64,000 nt of DNA from Virgibacillus proomii (GTDB lineage: Bacteria > Bacillota > Bacilli > Bacillales > Amphibacillaceae): assembly GCF_900162615.1 (NCBI RefSeq), contig NZ_FUFN01000010.1, positions 2,076,519 to 2,140,518 of the forward strand, in the 5' to 3' direction. Positions 26,689 to 35,425 of this stretch are shown here, piece by piece (the stretch's first letter is position 1; every line of letters begins with the position of its first letter). The notes below the pieces were generated by a model. It did not search any database, had not been told where the DNA came from, and saw nothing but the letters and a program-made list of their open reading frames with translations. The translations under genes and the position numbers were made by a program.

Positions 26689-27126
26689 TTAGACCGTATA
26701 TACTTTTACTTCTTTCATTACATCGCCGTTTTTCATAGACTTGGCGTACTCTATACCTGACGTAACTTGTCCAAATACTGTATGAACACCATCTAAATGT
26801 GGTTGAGCTTCATGAACAATAAAAAACTGGCAGCTTCCTGTATCTCTTCCAGCATGTGCCATCGAAAGTGCACCTTCCTGATGCTGATGCGGATTTCCTT
26901 TTGTTTCACATTTAATTGTATAGCCAGCTGAACCTGTCCCGTTACCATTCGGACAGCCGCCTTGGCTTACGAATCCCGGAATAACCCGATGGAAGGTCAA
27001 TCCATTATAGAATCCCTCGTTTGCCAATTTTTCAAAGTTAGCAACCGTATTAGGCGCTGCATCTTCAAATAAATCAAATTCAATTTTATTGTCATTTTCT
27101 AAAATAATATATCCTTTTTTATCCAT
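26689..27126 (-). CDS. ppiB: Cyclophilin-type peptidyl-prolyl cis-trans isomerase
   Basis: A 145-residue minimal cyclophilin. The signature FHRVIPGFVSQGG and the active-site segments MAHAGRDTGSCQFFI and LDGVHTVFGQVTSG are complete. There is no signal peptide, so it is cytosolic, as is B. subtilis PpiB. It lies upstream of lysA in the same order as in B. subtilis. GGGG precedes the start. Confidence 0.96.
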   Translation of the reverse strand: MDKKGYIILENDNKIEFDLFEDAAPNTVANFEKLANEGFYNGLTFHRVIPGFVSQGGCPNGNGTGSAGYTIKCETKGNPHQHQEGALSMAHAGRDTGSCQFFIVHEAQPHLDGVHTVFGQVTSGIEYAKSMKNGDVMKEVKVYTV

Positions 27127-27171
27127 ATATGAAAGTCCCCTTTTTTAATGAACTAACGTATATTTTAACAC

Positions 27172-27212
27172 TTAATCAACATCCTGCAAATAATTTGCCG
27201 GATATTGATTAA
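27172..27212 (-). terminator. Terminator of lysA
   Basis: A long interrupted stem, TTAATCAA..ATCC.GCAAAT / ATTTGC.GGAT.TTGATTAA, beginning at the lysA stop codon and reaching toward the ppiB promoter region. Confidence 0.7.
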
Positions 27213-28522
27213 TTATCTTCATATGTTAAATCATACTGAACAACGTCTTGATAGCTTTCCCGTCTTATTACTAATTTGTCTTGTCCATTTTCCACAAAAA
27301 CAACAGCTGGCTTGGCGAAACGATTATAGTGATTCGCCATGGAATAACCATAAGCACCAGTGGAAAAAACAGCAAGTATATCGCCAGGCTTAACCTTTGG
27401 TAACGGTAAATCCCAAATTAACATATCACCAGACTCACAGCATTTACCAGCAATGGAAACTTTATCCACTGGCGGAACGGAAGCTTGATTAGCCAACACT
27501 GCTTCATATTTTGCTTGATATAATGCGGGTCGTAAATTATCAGTCATTCCTCCATCGACCGCTACATATTTACGAATTCCTGGAATTTCCTTCATTGCAC
27601 CAACCGTATATAATGTGATACCAGCACTTCCTGCTATTGCTCTTCCAGGTTCTATCCATAACTCTGGCATTGGCATAGCTAGAGCTTCCGTATGTGTTTG
27701 GACTTCCTTGACAAGTTCCTCTACAAAAGCAGCATAAGAAATAGATGAATCCGCTTTTGTATAACGAATACCGTAACCGCCACCAAGATTTAGAACTTCT
27801 GGAACAAAATCATATTTTTCTTTCCATTTCCGTAATTCGTTGAATAAAACATCCGTAGCAGCTAAAAAGCGGTCTGTTTCAAAAATTTGGGAACCGATAT
27901 GACAGTGTAGCCCTTTAAAGCGAATATATTCATCTTTATATAATTGTTGAAAGGCAGATTCGGCCTGTCCATTTTGTAAATTAAAACCAAATTTGGAATC
28001 TTCATTGCCGGTCATAATGTATTGATGCGTTTTCGATTTAATTCCAGGTGTAATCCGCATAAGGACATCCATTTGTTTATTATATTCTTGTAACAAACAA
28101 CGAATTTGTTCAATTTCATAAAAGTTATCAACTACGATACAACCAATATCGTTTTCAATTGCCATCCGTATTTCTTGGATACTTTTATTATTACCATGTA
28201 AATGAATTCTTTTTGTCGGGAAATCTGCTTGTAATGCAGTATATAATTCCCCTTCAGACACCACATCAAGGCACATACCTTCTTGTTTCATAACTTGAAT
28301 CATAGCAATCGATGAAAAAGCTTTACTAGCATAGGCAACCTTTGCAGAGACACCCAATTTCTTAAACGTACCTACAAATGCTCGGCAATTATCACGAATC
28401 ATTTGCACATCGTATACATAAAGCGGTGTCCCATATTTTTCTGCAAGATGGGTACTGTCTATTCCGCCAATTTCCAAGTGCCCATCTTTGTTTACTGGAA
28501 AAGGATGGTTATCAATAATCAT
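27209..28522 (-). CDS. lysA: Diaminopimelate decarboxylase
   Basis: A 437-residue fold-type III PLP enzyme performing the last step of lysine synthesis. Visible motifs are the PLP lysine in AKVAYASKAFSS, HCHIGSQI, LNLGGGYGI, EPGRAIAGSAG and the CESGD substrate loop. The start has TTGGAGG upstream. No lysine riboswitch is visible in the short upstream region; a spoVA terminator lies there instead. In spore formers it also controls the diaminopimelate available for cortex peptidoglycan. Confidence 0.96.
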   Translation of the reverse strand: MIIDNHPFPVNKDGHLEIGGIDSTHLAEKYGTPLYVYDVQMIRDNCRAFVGTFKKLGVSAKVAYASKAFSSIAMIQVMKQEGMCLDVVSEGELYTALQADFPTKRIHLHGNNKSIQEIRMAIENDIGCIVVDNFYEIEQIRCLLQEYNKQMDVLMRITPGIKSKTHQYIMTGNEDSKFGFNLQNGQAESAFQQLYKDEYIRFKGLHCHIGSQIFETDRFLAATDVLFNELRKWKEKYDFVPEVLNLGGGYGIRYTKADSSISYAAFVEELVKEVQTHTEALAMPMPELWIEPGRAIAGSAGITLYTVGAMKEIPGIRKYVAVDGGMTDNLRPALYQAKYEAVLANQASVPPVDKVSIAGKCCESGDMLIWDLPLPKVKPGDILAVFSTGAYGYSMANHYNRFAKPAVVFVENGQDKLVIRRESYQDVVQYDLTYEDN

Positions 28523-28604
28523 GTCGTAAAGCCTCCAAGTTTTGTGCGCTAACGCATAATATAATTATAATTAAAAACTTTACCATACCGGCGTATAAAA
28601 GAAA

Positions 28605-28628
28605 AGAGCCAATGCTTGCATTAGCTCT
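28605..28628 (-). terminator. Terminator of the spoVA operon
   Basis: AGAGCTAATGC / GCATTGGCTCT hairpin followed on the minus strand by TTTTCTTTTATAC, 44 bases after the spoVAF stop codon. Confidence 0.8.
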
Positions 28629-28671
28629 ACTGCTCATTAAAAATCTCGTTACATATTTAATTTTTGTCAAC

Positions 28672-30150
28672 TTATTGACCTTCAGGTTGACGATAATCGT
28701 TTTTCGGATGAACAATGCTCGGTCTACTATTTGTATAAGGAATTGGTATACGAAATAGCGTGTGAAGCATAGCTTTGGCATTAAACGGGATAAATGGCCA
28801 TAGATATGGTGTTCTCAGTGACTTCAATTGAACCAAAAACAAAATATGTGCCAAAAACACTGAAATAAAACCAATTAATCCAAAAATACCCGTTAAAATA
28901 ACAAATATAATATTCACAATCTTGTTCGATACACTTAATTCATAGCTCGGGGTTACATAGGAACCAATTGCACTAACAGATACATACAAAATAACCTCTG
29001 GACTAAACATACCAACATCAATCGCAATTTGTCCGATTAGAACCGCTGCAATTAAACCCATAGAGGTTGATAATGGTGTTGGTGTATGAATAGCAGCCAT
29101 ACGAAGAAATTCAATCCCAATCACGGCCATAATGATTTGTATGGGTATGGAGATATTCCCTTCTTCGTTCGGACCAATAAAAGCAAATTCTTTAGGCAAA
29201 AGTTCTGGTTCCGTAACAAAAAGCAACCATAAAGGCAGTAAGTACATTGATGCAAATACAGCTAAAAAACGTATCCATCTAACAAAAGTACCAACTGCAG
29301 GTGTTTGACGATATTCTTCTGCATGCTGCATATGATGAAAAAAGGTAGTAGGTAATATGATGACACTTGGTGATGTGTCTACAATAATTAATACATGACC
29401 CTCTAATAAGTGATTAGCTGCTACATCTGGTCTTTCGGTATAACGAACTAAAGGAAAGGGATACCATCTACGGTCTATGATAAATTCATCGATTGATTTA
29501 TCTGCCATGGAGATACCGTCTACTTCAATTGCTTGTATCCTTTCCTTAATTAAATGTACAAGTCCATGATCAGCAACGTCTGCAATATAACTAAGACAAA
29601 CATCCGTTTTGGAGCGTTCACCAACTTTTAGCATTTCATTTCGTAATCTTGGATCACGAATTCGTCTTCTCGTTAATGCAGTATTTTCAATGATATTTTC
29701 CGTATAGCCATCTCTTGATCCACGTATAACGCGTTCAATATCGGGTTCTTCTGGTGTTCTTCCCGGATAATTTCTTACATCAATAACAAAAGCAAATTTT
29801 TCTCCATCCATAAAGAGAACAATTAAACCAGAAAGCAATTGATCAATGGCTTCATCCATTGTGTTTGATCGTTCTACTTGCTGATGCAATAAACGGTTTT
29901 CGATTATTTCCGGGAGCTTCCTTCCGTTTGATTCACGATCATTAACTTGAATTAACTCTTTTAACAGTTCCTGAATAACCAATGAGTCGCATAGTCCTGT
30001 TGCATAGTAAATTTGAATCGGACGTTTCAATAGCACAATTTCACGAAAACCTAAATCAAATGACACACCTATACCAACACGTTTTTTCATGTACTGCTCG
30101 ATATTTTTTAGTTTTGGGAAGACGGGGATTTTCTGATCGGTTTGCGGCAT
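28672..30150 (-). CDS. spoVAF: Stage V sporulation protein AF (GerA-family membrane protein)
   Basis: A 492-residue protein, the length of B. subtilis SpoVAF. A large cytoplasmic domain (about 1-290, including SGLIVLFMDGEKFAFVIDVRNYPGR and VERVIRGSRDGYTENIIENTALTRRRIRD) precedes about four or five membrane helices. This is the A-subunit architecture of germinant receptors. SpoVAF is thought to associate with the SpoVA dipicolinate channel and promote germination. AAGGAGGG precedes the ATG. The neighbouring spoVAC, VAD and VAE genes are missing between it and spoVAB. Confidence 0.93.
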   Translation of the reverse strand: MPQTDQKIPVFPKLKNIEQYMKKRVGIGVSFDLGFREIVLLKRPIQIYYATGLCDSLVIQELLKELIQVNDRESNGRKLPEIIENRLLHQQVERSNTMDEAIDQLLSGLIVLFMDGEKFAFVIDVRNYPGRTPEEPDIERVIRGSRDGYTENIIENTALTRRRIRDPRLRNEMLKVGERSKTDVCLSYIADVADHGLVHLIKERIQAIEVDGISMADKSIDEFIIDRRWYPFPLVRYTERPDVAANHLLEGHVLIIVDTSPSVIILPTTFFHHMQHAEEYRQTPAVGTFVRWIRFLAVFASMYLLPLWLLFVTEPELLPKEFAFIGPNEEGNISIPIQIIMAVIGIEFLRMAAIHTPTPLSTSMGLIAAVLIGQIAIDVGMFSPEVILYVSVSAIGSYVTPSYELSVSNKIVNIIFVILTGIFGLIGFISVFLAHILFLVQLKSLRTPYLWPFIPFNAKAMLHTLFRIPIPYTNSRPSIVHPKNDYRQPEGQ

Positions 30151-30301
30151 ATGTAAGCCCTCCTTTGTTGTTTCTTAAAGGCTAATCCAAAGCCTTTGAC
30201 ACGATTATGTTTATCTACTTAAGATCTAAAAAGTCACGAACTGAATAATCCATGCGGTTAGCCTAGAACACAGGAGGACTGGTTGTACCACTTAAACTTA
30301 C

Positions 30302-30730
30302 TTAACGTACAAAAAATACCCATTGGAATAACGAACCAGCAATTTTCCCAAAGACAATCGCCATAAATAACCAAAGCAAGTGCTTTTCAACACCCATTCG
30401 TTTATACAAGATAGGAAATACGTTAAGAACTTCAGTTAAAGCAGCCGCCAGCATACCGTTAAAAATACCTTGCATTAATCCCCAAATAGCAACTATAATT
30501 GCTGAGTATTCCCACGTCCGGCTTGTAAACGATAAGTAAATTCCAAATATACTACCAAGTAAAATGCATGCCGTATAAATTGGTAAAAACATTTCGGTTT
30601 TACTCAATTGAATCAGTCTAGGGATAATTCCTAATATCGTAATAAATGCTACATACCCAGCCCCTACAGCAAGACCTGCACTAAAGCCAATAAGAGCTTC
30701 AAGAAGATGAATGAGGAGCATTGGTATCAT
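30302..30730 (-). CDS. spoVAB: Stage V sporulation protein AB
   Basis: A 142-residue membrane protein with about four helices, starting near LIGFSAGLAVGAGYVAFITILGIIPRLIQL, the family N-terminal motif. It overlaps the end of spoVAA by 32 bases. It is part of the SpoVA set required for uptake or release of dipicolinic acid in the forespore; the role of the AB subunit itself is not settled. The next gene downstream is spoVAF rather than spoVAC. Confidence 0.93.
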   Translation of the reverse strand: MIPMLLIHLLEALIGFSAGLAVGAGYVAFITILGIIPRLIQLSKTEMFLPIYTACILLGSIFGIYLSFTSRTWEYSAIIVAIWGLMQGIFNGMLAAALTEVLNVFPILYKRMGVEKHLLWLFMAIVFGKIAGSLFQWVFFVR

Positions 30731-31325
30731 TTAGTGTATTTTCATGATGGATGACATAGCTGTCAAGATCTTGCTGATAGTTATAGATCTCAACTTCCAA
30801 GGGGCTTGGTTCTTCATTAAATCGTTTATTGAACCAATGGTTGAAAAATAACAGCATACCTATCCCTAAGCCAAATGAATAAGGAATTTGCAACCATAAA
30901 GGATATTCCTTCTTCTCTCCAGTTAACAAATAATGGATTTTTTGCTGAACTTCTTGCATACTAACATCGTAATGAAAGTTCATAATCGTCATAGCAGTTC
31001 CAACAAATATTAACAGCCATACTCCCATTGCTATAAAAACCGATGGTGAATTTCGCCGTTTTTGAATTCGAATAACTGTTTGAGCTGGACCGATTAACTG
31101 AAACTCCAAATCCGCAAACTCCTTATTCAAATGCTCGATAACCATAAAACTGTCAATAATAACTATATTATGATCTTTTTTACTTACGCGATAAATCGGT
31201 AAATTTTCCAACTGGTGTTTCTTGCTGCTATTTGTTGATATAACAGCAATATCTTTTAGCTTTAATTCTTGGTAACCGGTTAACTCTAAATTTTTTTTCA
31301 TCCGCAAATAAACTTGCATTGCCAA
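30699..31325 (-). CDS. spoVAA: Stage V sporulation protein AA
   Basis: A protein of about 208 residues with a soluble N-terminal half and two helices (about 113-133 and 165-185) joined by the segment MNFHYDVSMQEVQQKI, followed by the conserved NEEPSPLEVEIYNYQQDLDSYV near the end. A TTG at 31323-31325 with GGGGG nine bases upstream is preferred to the ATG at 31332-31334, which has no spacing to the same site. First gene of the shortened spoVA operon. Confidence 0.92.
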   Translation of the reverse strand: MAMQVYLRMKKNLELTGYQELKLKDIAVISTNSSKKHQLENLPIYRVSKKDHNIVIIDSFMVIEHLNKEFADLEFQLIGPAQTVIRIQKRRNSPSVFIAMGVWLLIFVGTAMTIMNFHYDVSMQEVQQKIHYLLTGEKKEYPLWLQIPYSFGLGIGMLLFFNHWFNKRFNEEPSPLEVEIYNYQQDLDSYVIHHENTLNDTNAPHSSS

Positions 31326-31501
31326 GTATATCATCCCCCTTTACTTGCTATGATGTACAAATTAGTATGTACTAAATAACTGATAATTACACTGGATAAT
31401 TGTAGAACTAGTATGACGCTGATAGATCATTATAATTAGACTTTACTTTGTAATGGAAACCGTTAAGTCATTTAAGGAAAGGCTGAGCAATGAAGGGAGT
31501 A

Positions 31502-31618
31502 ATGGCTCTATCAATGAGAAAAGAAAAAGTAGAACGTGGCTTAGCCGATTCTAAAGAACTGTATGGGATGCGGTATTATCGTATGCGAGAAAAAAACATC
31601 CATGGCAAGATTTATTAA
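31502..31618 (+). pseudogene. IS1182-type transposase remnant, C-terminal fragment
   Basis: An in-frame run of 38 codons reading MALSMRKEKVERGLADSKEL then YGMRYYRMREKNI before a stop. This matches the conserved C-terminal MRKxKVERSFADSKELHGLRYCRMRG region of IS1182-like transposases. The rest of the gene is gone, and a family D repeat follows. Confidence 0.7.
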
Positions 31619-31710
31619 TCGCTTCTTATCCGAGAACGTAAAGAAGACTCTCCTTCACCTATCCAGGGGTTAGATAAGTGGAAGACGCCTTTTTCACATA
31701 AAGGAAAGAT

Positions 31711-31814
31711 GAATACTGCAAGACTCCTATCGGAAAAACGGGCAATCTGAGCCTCCTGAGTAACGGTTTTATGAAGGTGGCCCGGGGTTCATCCGCGGAA
31801 AGCGAGCAGTATTC
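31711..31814 (+). repeat. Family D GC-rich repeat, copy 3
   Basis: Arms GAATACTGC and GCAGTATTC pair perfectly and differ from the arms of the 9275 and 9513 copies. The core AGACTCCTATCGG .. GCGGAAAGCGA is shared. It lies next to a transposase remnant, as do the other two copies. Confidence 0.65.
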
Positions 31815-31836
31815 GTTTGACTGTAAACAACAAAAA

Positions 31837-31872
31837 AGCTTGTAGGAAAACCAAGGGGTTTCTCTACAAGCT
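31837..31872 (-). terminator. Terminator of the sigF operon
   Basis: AGCTTGTAG / CTACAAGCT stem, 23 bases after the sigF stop codon, followed on the minus strand by TTTTTTGTTG. Confidence 0.8.
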
Positions 31873-31894
31873 GACCAGAGCAAGCTGGTGTGTT

Positions 31895-32650
31895 TCAGGA
31901 ATCGATATAATGCTTCATTTCCTCTAGAATTTTCTTTTCCAAACGGGATACTTGAACTTGGGAAATGCCTAACCGTTCAGCAACTTCGGATTGTGTTTGA
32001 TCTTTATAATAACGCAAATAAACAATTAATCTTTCTCTTTCACTAAGCACTCGAATCGCTTCCTGCAAGGTCAGTTTTTCAAACCACTTCGTATCCTGAT
32101 CTGAAATTTGATCTAATAATGTAATTGGATCCCCATCGTTTTCAAAAACGGTTTCATGTATAGATTGGGGAGATTTTGCAGCCTCTTGTGCATGGACTAC
32201 TTCTTCTGCAGAAATATCTAACGCTTCAGCTATTTCATGTACAGTTGGCGATCTGTCTAATTGTTTAGTTAATTCATCTTTCTTCTTACGAATACGATTC
32301 CCCGTTTCTTTTAGTGAACGACTAACTTTAATGGTGCCGTCATCGCGAATAAATCGTTGAATTTCTCCAATAATCATCGGAACTGCGTAGGTAGAAAAGC
32401 GCACATCATAAGATAAATCAAATTTATCTATCGATTTGATTAGCCCGATACTTCCTATCTGAAACAAATCATCCGGGTCATATCCTCTGTTAATAAAACG
32501 TTGAACAACAGACCAGACGAGACGCATATTTTTTTCCACTAATATATCTCTTGCGGCTTTATCACCTTGTTGACTTTTTTCAATTAGTTGTTTTACTTCT
32601 TCATCTGTTAATGTCTCGGCTTTATTGTTCCCTTTTACATTAACATTCAT
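31895..32650 (-). CDS. sigF: RNA polymerase sigma-F factor (early forespore)
   Basis: A 251-residue sporulation sigma factor: region 2 DLFQIGSIGLIKSIDKFDLSYDVRFSTYAV, region 3 and region 4 with SEVAERLGISQVQVSRLEKKIL. The ATG at 32648-32650 has AGGG nine bases upstream, while the ATG two codons earlier would be too close. It directs forespore transcription after septation and is held by SpoIIAB. Last gene of spoIIAA-spoIIAB-sigF. Confidence 0.96.
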   Translation of the reverse strand: MNVNVKGNNKAETLTDEEVKQLIEKSQQGDKAARDILVEKNMRLVWSVVQRFINRGYDPDDLFQIGSIGLIKSIDKFDLSYDVRFSTYAVPMIIGEIQRFIRDDGTIKVSRSLKETGNRIRKKKDELTKQLDRSPTVHEIAEALDISAEEVVHAQEAAKSPQSIHETVFENDGDPITLLDQISDQDTKWFEKLTLQEAIRVLSERERLIVYLRYYKDQTQSEVAERLGISQVQVSRLEKKILEEMKHYIDS

Positions 32651-32662
32651 TGACATATTCCC

Positions 32663-33106
32663 TCATGATGAGCACACCGTTTTAGCTTTTGTTAATTGTT
32701 TTGTCATATGCACGGTTGTACCTTTACCAGGATGGGATATAACCTCTACCGTGTCCATGAAGTTTTCGATGATTGTAAATCCCATTCCAGAGCGTTCCAG
32801 CTCTGGCTTGGAAGTATATAACGGCTGACGTGCTTCATCTAAATTAGCAATTCCGACACCATTATCTTTAATTGTCAACTCTACTTCTGCATCCATAATA
32901 GAGCATGTAATCGTAACTTCGTGATGAGATTCATTATTGTATGCATGAATAATACAATTGGTTACAGCCTCTGAGACAACTGTTTTAATCTCGGTTAGCT
33001 CGTCCATTGTTGGATCTAATTGGCTGACAAAAGCTGCAACTGTTACCCTAGCAAAAGCTTCATTTTCACTGACACTAGAAAATGTAACCGTCATTTCATT
33101 TTTCAC
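32663..33106 (-). CDS. spoIIAB: Anti-sigma F factor SpoIIAB
   Basis: A 147-residue GHKL-type kinase. The ATP site motifs are EAVTNCIIHAYNN, VELTIKDNGVGI, and MGFTIIENFMDTV. It binds SigF and phosphorylates SpoIIAA. GTG start overlapping the spoIIAA stop codon, with GGGGGTG before it, giving coupled translation of the partners. Confidence 0.96.
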   Translation of the reverse strand: MKNEMTVTFSSVSENEAFARVTVAAFVSQLDPTMDELTEIKTVVSEAVTNCIIHAYNNESHHEVTITCSIMDAEVELTIKDNGVGIANLDEARQPLYTSKPELERSGMGFTIIENFMDTVEVISHPGKGTTVHMTKQLTKAKTVCSS

Positions 33107-33456
33107 GATGCCACCCCCAATGTTTCTAAAGCAAATCGTTCATTCTCCTCCAAACGAACAATTTTGAAGAGACCTGACATTTCAAATAGTCGTTTAACTG
33201 ATGGAGAAATTGAACAAACAACCATTTCTCCACCAAGCTGCAATACTTCTTTATATCTGCCAAGGACTACTCCAAGACCTGAACTATCCATAAATGTCAT
33301 TTCTTCTAAGTTCAAAACAACGTGTTTTACCTTATGCTTATCCATTACTTTTTTCCATTTCTTACGCAAAAATTCTGCTTCATGGTGATCCAACTCTCCA
33401 GAAAGCCTTACAATGAGTACATCTTCTTTAACAGCAAATGTTGAGTTCAGCCCCAT
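33103..33456 (-). CDS. spoIIAA: Anti-anti-sigma factor SpoIIAA
   Basis: A 117-residue STAS-domain protein. MTFMDSSGLGVVLGRYK contains the phosphorylated serine of the DSSGLG motif. Unphosphorylated SpoIIAA releases SigF from SpoIIAB. It is the first gene of the core sigF operon, 108 bases after dacF. A SigH-like promoter lies at 33495-33522. AGGAGG precedes the ATG at rather short spacing. Confidence 0.96.
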   Translation of the reverse strand: MGLNSTFAVKEDVLIVRLSGELDHHEAEFLRKKWKKVMDKHKVKHVVLNLEEMTFMDSSGLGVVLGRYKEVLQLGGEMVVCSISPSVKRLFEMSGLFKIVRLEENERFALETLGVAS

Positions 33457-33494
33457 TTCCTTTCCTCCTATGCTTTACTTACTGTAATTACCTG

Positions 33495-33522
33495 TTTCTC
33501 CATACAATAGGCTAATTCCTGC
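33495..33522 (-). promoter_or_regulatory. SigH-like promoter of spoIIAA
   Basis: On the minus strand GCAGGAATT (33514-33522), 12 bases, then GGAGAAA (33495-33501), resembling the SigH pattern RNAGGAWWW-N11/12-RNNGAAT. The position 39 bases before the gene fits the known SigH control of this operon. Confidence 0.45.
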
Positions 33523-33564
33523 AAGTTGACAAAAGAAGAAGAAATCCCTTAAAAATAGAATTAA

Positions 33565-34740
33565 TTATTCATTTTTCGCCAATGTTTGCCATGTGCGTTT
33601 CCATAGTGTTAAAAAGGATGCTTGCTGAATAGGCTCTTCTACGGTTAGAGCACTTTTTGACAAAATGGTATCCCCATTTTTGACGATCAATTCTCCAACC
33701 TTTTCACCACGTTTGACCGGAAGATTTAAATCTTTGACTAAGCGAATATCTGTCGTAATTTTATCGGTTGATTCTCCACGGCGATACAATGTACTTATCG
33801 ACTCAGAGGCAACAACATCTGTAATTTTATTTTCTGCTTTCAAAAGATTCAGTTCCGTGATCTTATCCCCTTTTTTAAATAGCTTTTTTGTCTGGAAATG
33901 ATTAAAAGCATAATCTAACATTTGTGATATTTGTGCATTTCTCTCTTTTGTAGAATCTGCTCCCATTACAACCGCAATAACACGCATATCATCTTTTTCA
34001 GCAGTTGCTGTTAAACAATATTTCGCTTCACTTGTATAGCCAGTTTTTAAACCATCTACCCCTGGATAAAATTTCACTAAACGGTTTGTATTTACTAGCC
34101 AAAACTCATTTTCTTTCCCTTTGCGTAAATAATCTTCATAAATAGACGTATACGTTGTAACGGATTCATGTTTTAACAGTTCTTTAGACATAATCGCCAT
34201 ATCATAAGCTGTACTGTAATGATCATCTGCAGGAAGTCCTGTTGAATTTTGAAACTTTGTATTTTTTAGTTGCAGTTCCTTTGCCTTTTCATTCATTTTT
34301 TTAACAAAAGCTTGCTCACTTCCAGCAATTCGTTCTGCCAAAGCAACACTTGCATCATTTCCTGAAGCAACTGCAATTCCTTTTAGTAAATCTTCAACGC
34401 TCATCTCCTCCCCAGCCTCTAAAAATATTTGTGATCCTCCCATTGAAGCAGCGCGTTCGCTAATACGTAATTTTTCATCCAGTTTTAACTTTCCTTCTTC
34501 CAATGCTTCCATAATTAATAGTAGTGTCATTATTTTAGTCATACTTGCTGGTGAAAGCTTTTCATGTTCATTTTTATTAAATAATATTTTTCCTGTATCC
34601 CGTTCAATTAAAATGGCAGATTTAGCATCGACAGTTAAGCTTTTAGCATCGGTATTTTCTTCTGCTCTAGCACTTACTGGTAACATGATGTTTACAAGTA
34701 AAAAGAAGACCATACCTGCTGCGAATAGACGTTTCTTCAT
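33565..34740 (-). CDS. dacF: D-alanyl-D-alanine carboxypeptidase DacF
   Basis: A 391-residue PBP5-family enzyme. A signal peptide (KKRLFAAGMVFFLLVNIMLPVSARAEE) is followed by the catalytic SMTK in KLSPASMTKIM, SGN in AVASGNDAS and KTG in DGLKTGYTSEA. It adjusts cross-linking of spore peptidoglycan from the forespore side. The ATG at 34738-34740 follows GGAGGG; the TTG five codons earlier overlaps that site. Upstream of spoIIAA as in B. subtilis. Confidence 0.93.
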   Translation of the reverse strand: MKKRLFAAGMVFFLLVNIMLPVSARAEENTDAKSLTVDAKSAILIERDTGKILFNKNEHEKLSPASMTKIMTLLLIMEALEEGKLKLDEKLRISERAASMGGSQIFLEAGEEMSVEDLLKGIAVASGNDASVALAERIAGSEQAFVKKMNEKAKELQLKNTKFQNSTGLPADDHYSTAYDMAIMSKELLKHESVTTYTSIYEDYLRKGKENEFWLVNTNRLVKFYPGVDGLKTGYTSEAKYCLTATAEKDDMRVIAVVMGADSTKERNAQISQMLDYAFNHFQTKKLFKKGDKITELNLLKAENKITDVVASESISTLYRRGESTDKITTDIRLVKDLNLPVKRGEKVGELIVKNGDTILSKSALTVEEPIQQASFLTLWKRTWQTLAKNE

Positions 34741-34802
34741 CCTTTTTCCCTCCAATGGCTTGTATGTATTGTCGTCCGCTGTTTTTTATAAAAGTTATTC
34801 TA

Positions 34803-34957
34803 TATAGTGAAACTTCATTCAGTAGGAGTTTGCTTCCATTTCCTACTGAATGTTAGTAGAACGAATCGGGCATTTAGGTGACGTTTATCCCTTTTCGACT
34901 TCTTCGTATTCCATAATTCTTGAAGCGGATCTTACGGCACCTTACATGCGGGATAAA
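34803..34957 (+). repeat. Family A repeat, short form
   Basis: It starts ATAGTGAAACTTCATTC, stem I TTCAGTAGGAG / CTCCTACTGAA, stem III GGTGACGT / ACGGCACC, end CTTACATGCGGGATAA. Stem II absent. Located upstream of dacF. Confidence 0.75.
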
Positions 34958-35425
34958 ACACTTATCTTAAAAATGCAGTACATTTCATTTTTTGATGGTT
35001 TACACAAAGAAGTGAAACGCTAGTGTATCGCATTTGTAAGAACCTAATTCGTTAAATGAATAAGGAAAGCTTTTTGGATCAACACTACTTATAAACAGTT
35101 TTTAGAACGAGTTTATACCACTTCTTATGAACAGGAATGAAAGAACTTCAACTGGATGGTTGAAAATTACATTCCTTCGGTAAAGAAAAGCAGAATACAC
35201 AAATAAGTTTGTTTTTCCTGCACGTTAAACTTTCTTTCCAGACGACATACATCTAGCTTATCCATTTCATGTTTTTCTTATACTATCGATTTATAGGAGT
35301 TGGAGAATTTACTAATATGAAGGAAGATTGGAAGTATCCAAATAAGTGAGATAGATCTAGAGGTTTTTAAGTGAACAAAGTGATGCTTGCATGAAAAAGG
35401 ACGAAAAAGAATTTATATTTTTTCA
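34958..35425. other. Intergenic stretch without a recognisable gene
   Basis: It lies between two family A copies, between dacF and pdp. No ORF with a ribosome site, RNA gene or strong hairpin was seen. Confidence 0.4.

Noticed and set aside
28523..28671. Lysine riboswitch before lysA
   Set aside because: The interval is too short and is explained by the spoVA terminator and the lysA ribosome site.
28512..28781. An 89-codon minus-strand ORF overlapping the end of spoVAF
   Set aside because: It runs in another frame through spoVAF and its terminator, with no ribosome site.
30151..30301. Remnant of spoVAC, spoVAD or spoVAE between spoVAB and spoVAF
   Set aside because: The 151 bases translate to nothing similar in any frame; only a weak hairpin and the spoVAF ribosome site are visible.
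34741..34800. SigF promoter of dacF
   Set aside because: A -10-like GGACGACAATA is present, but no -35 GYATA at the right spacing could be found.
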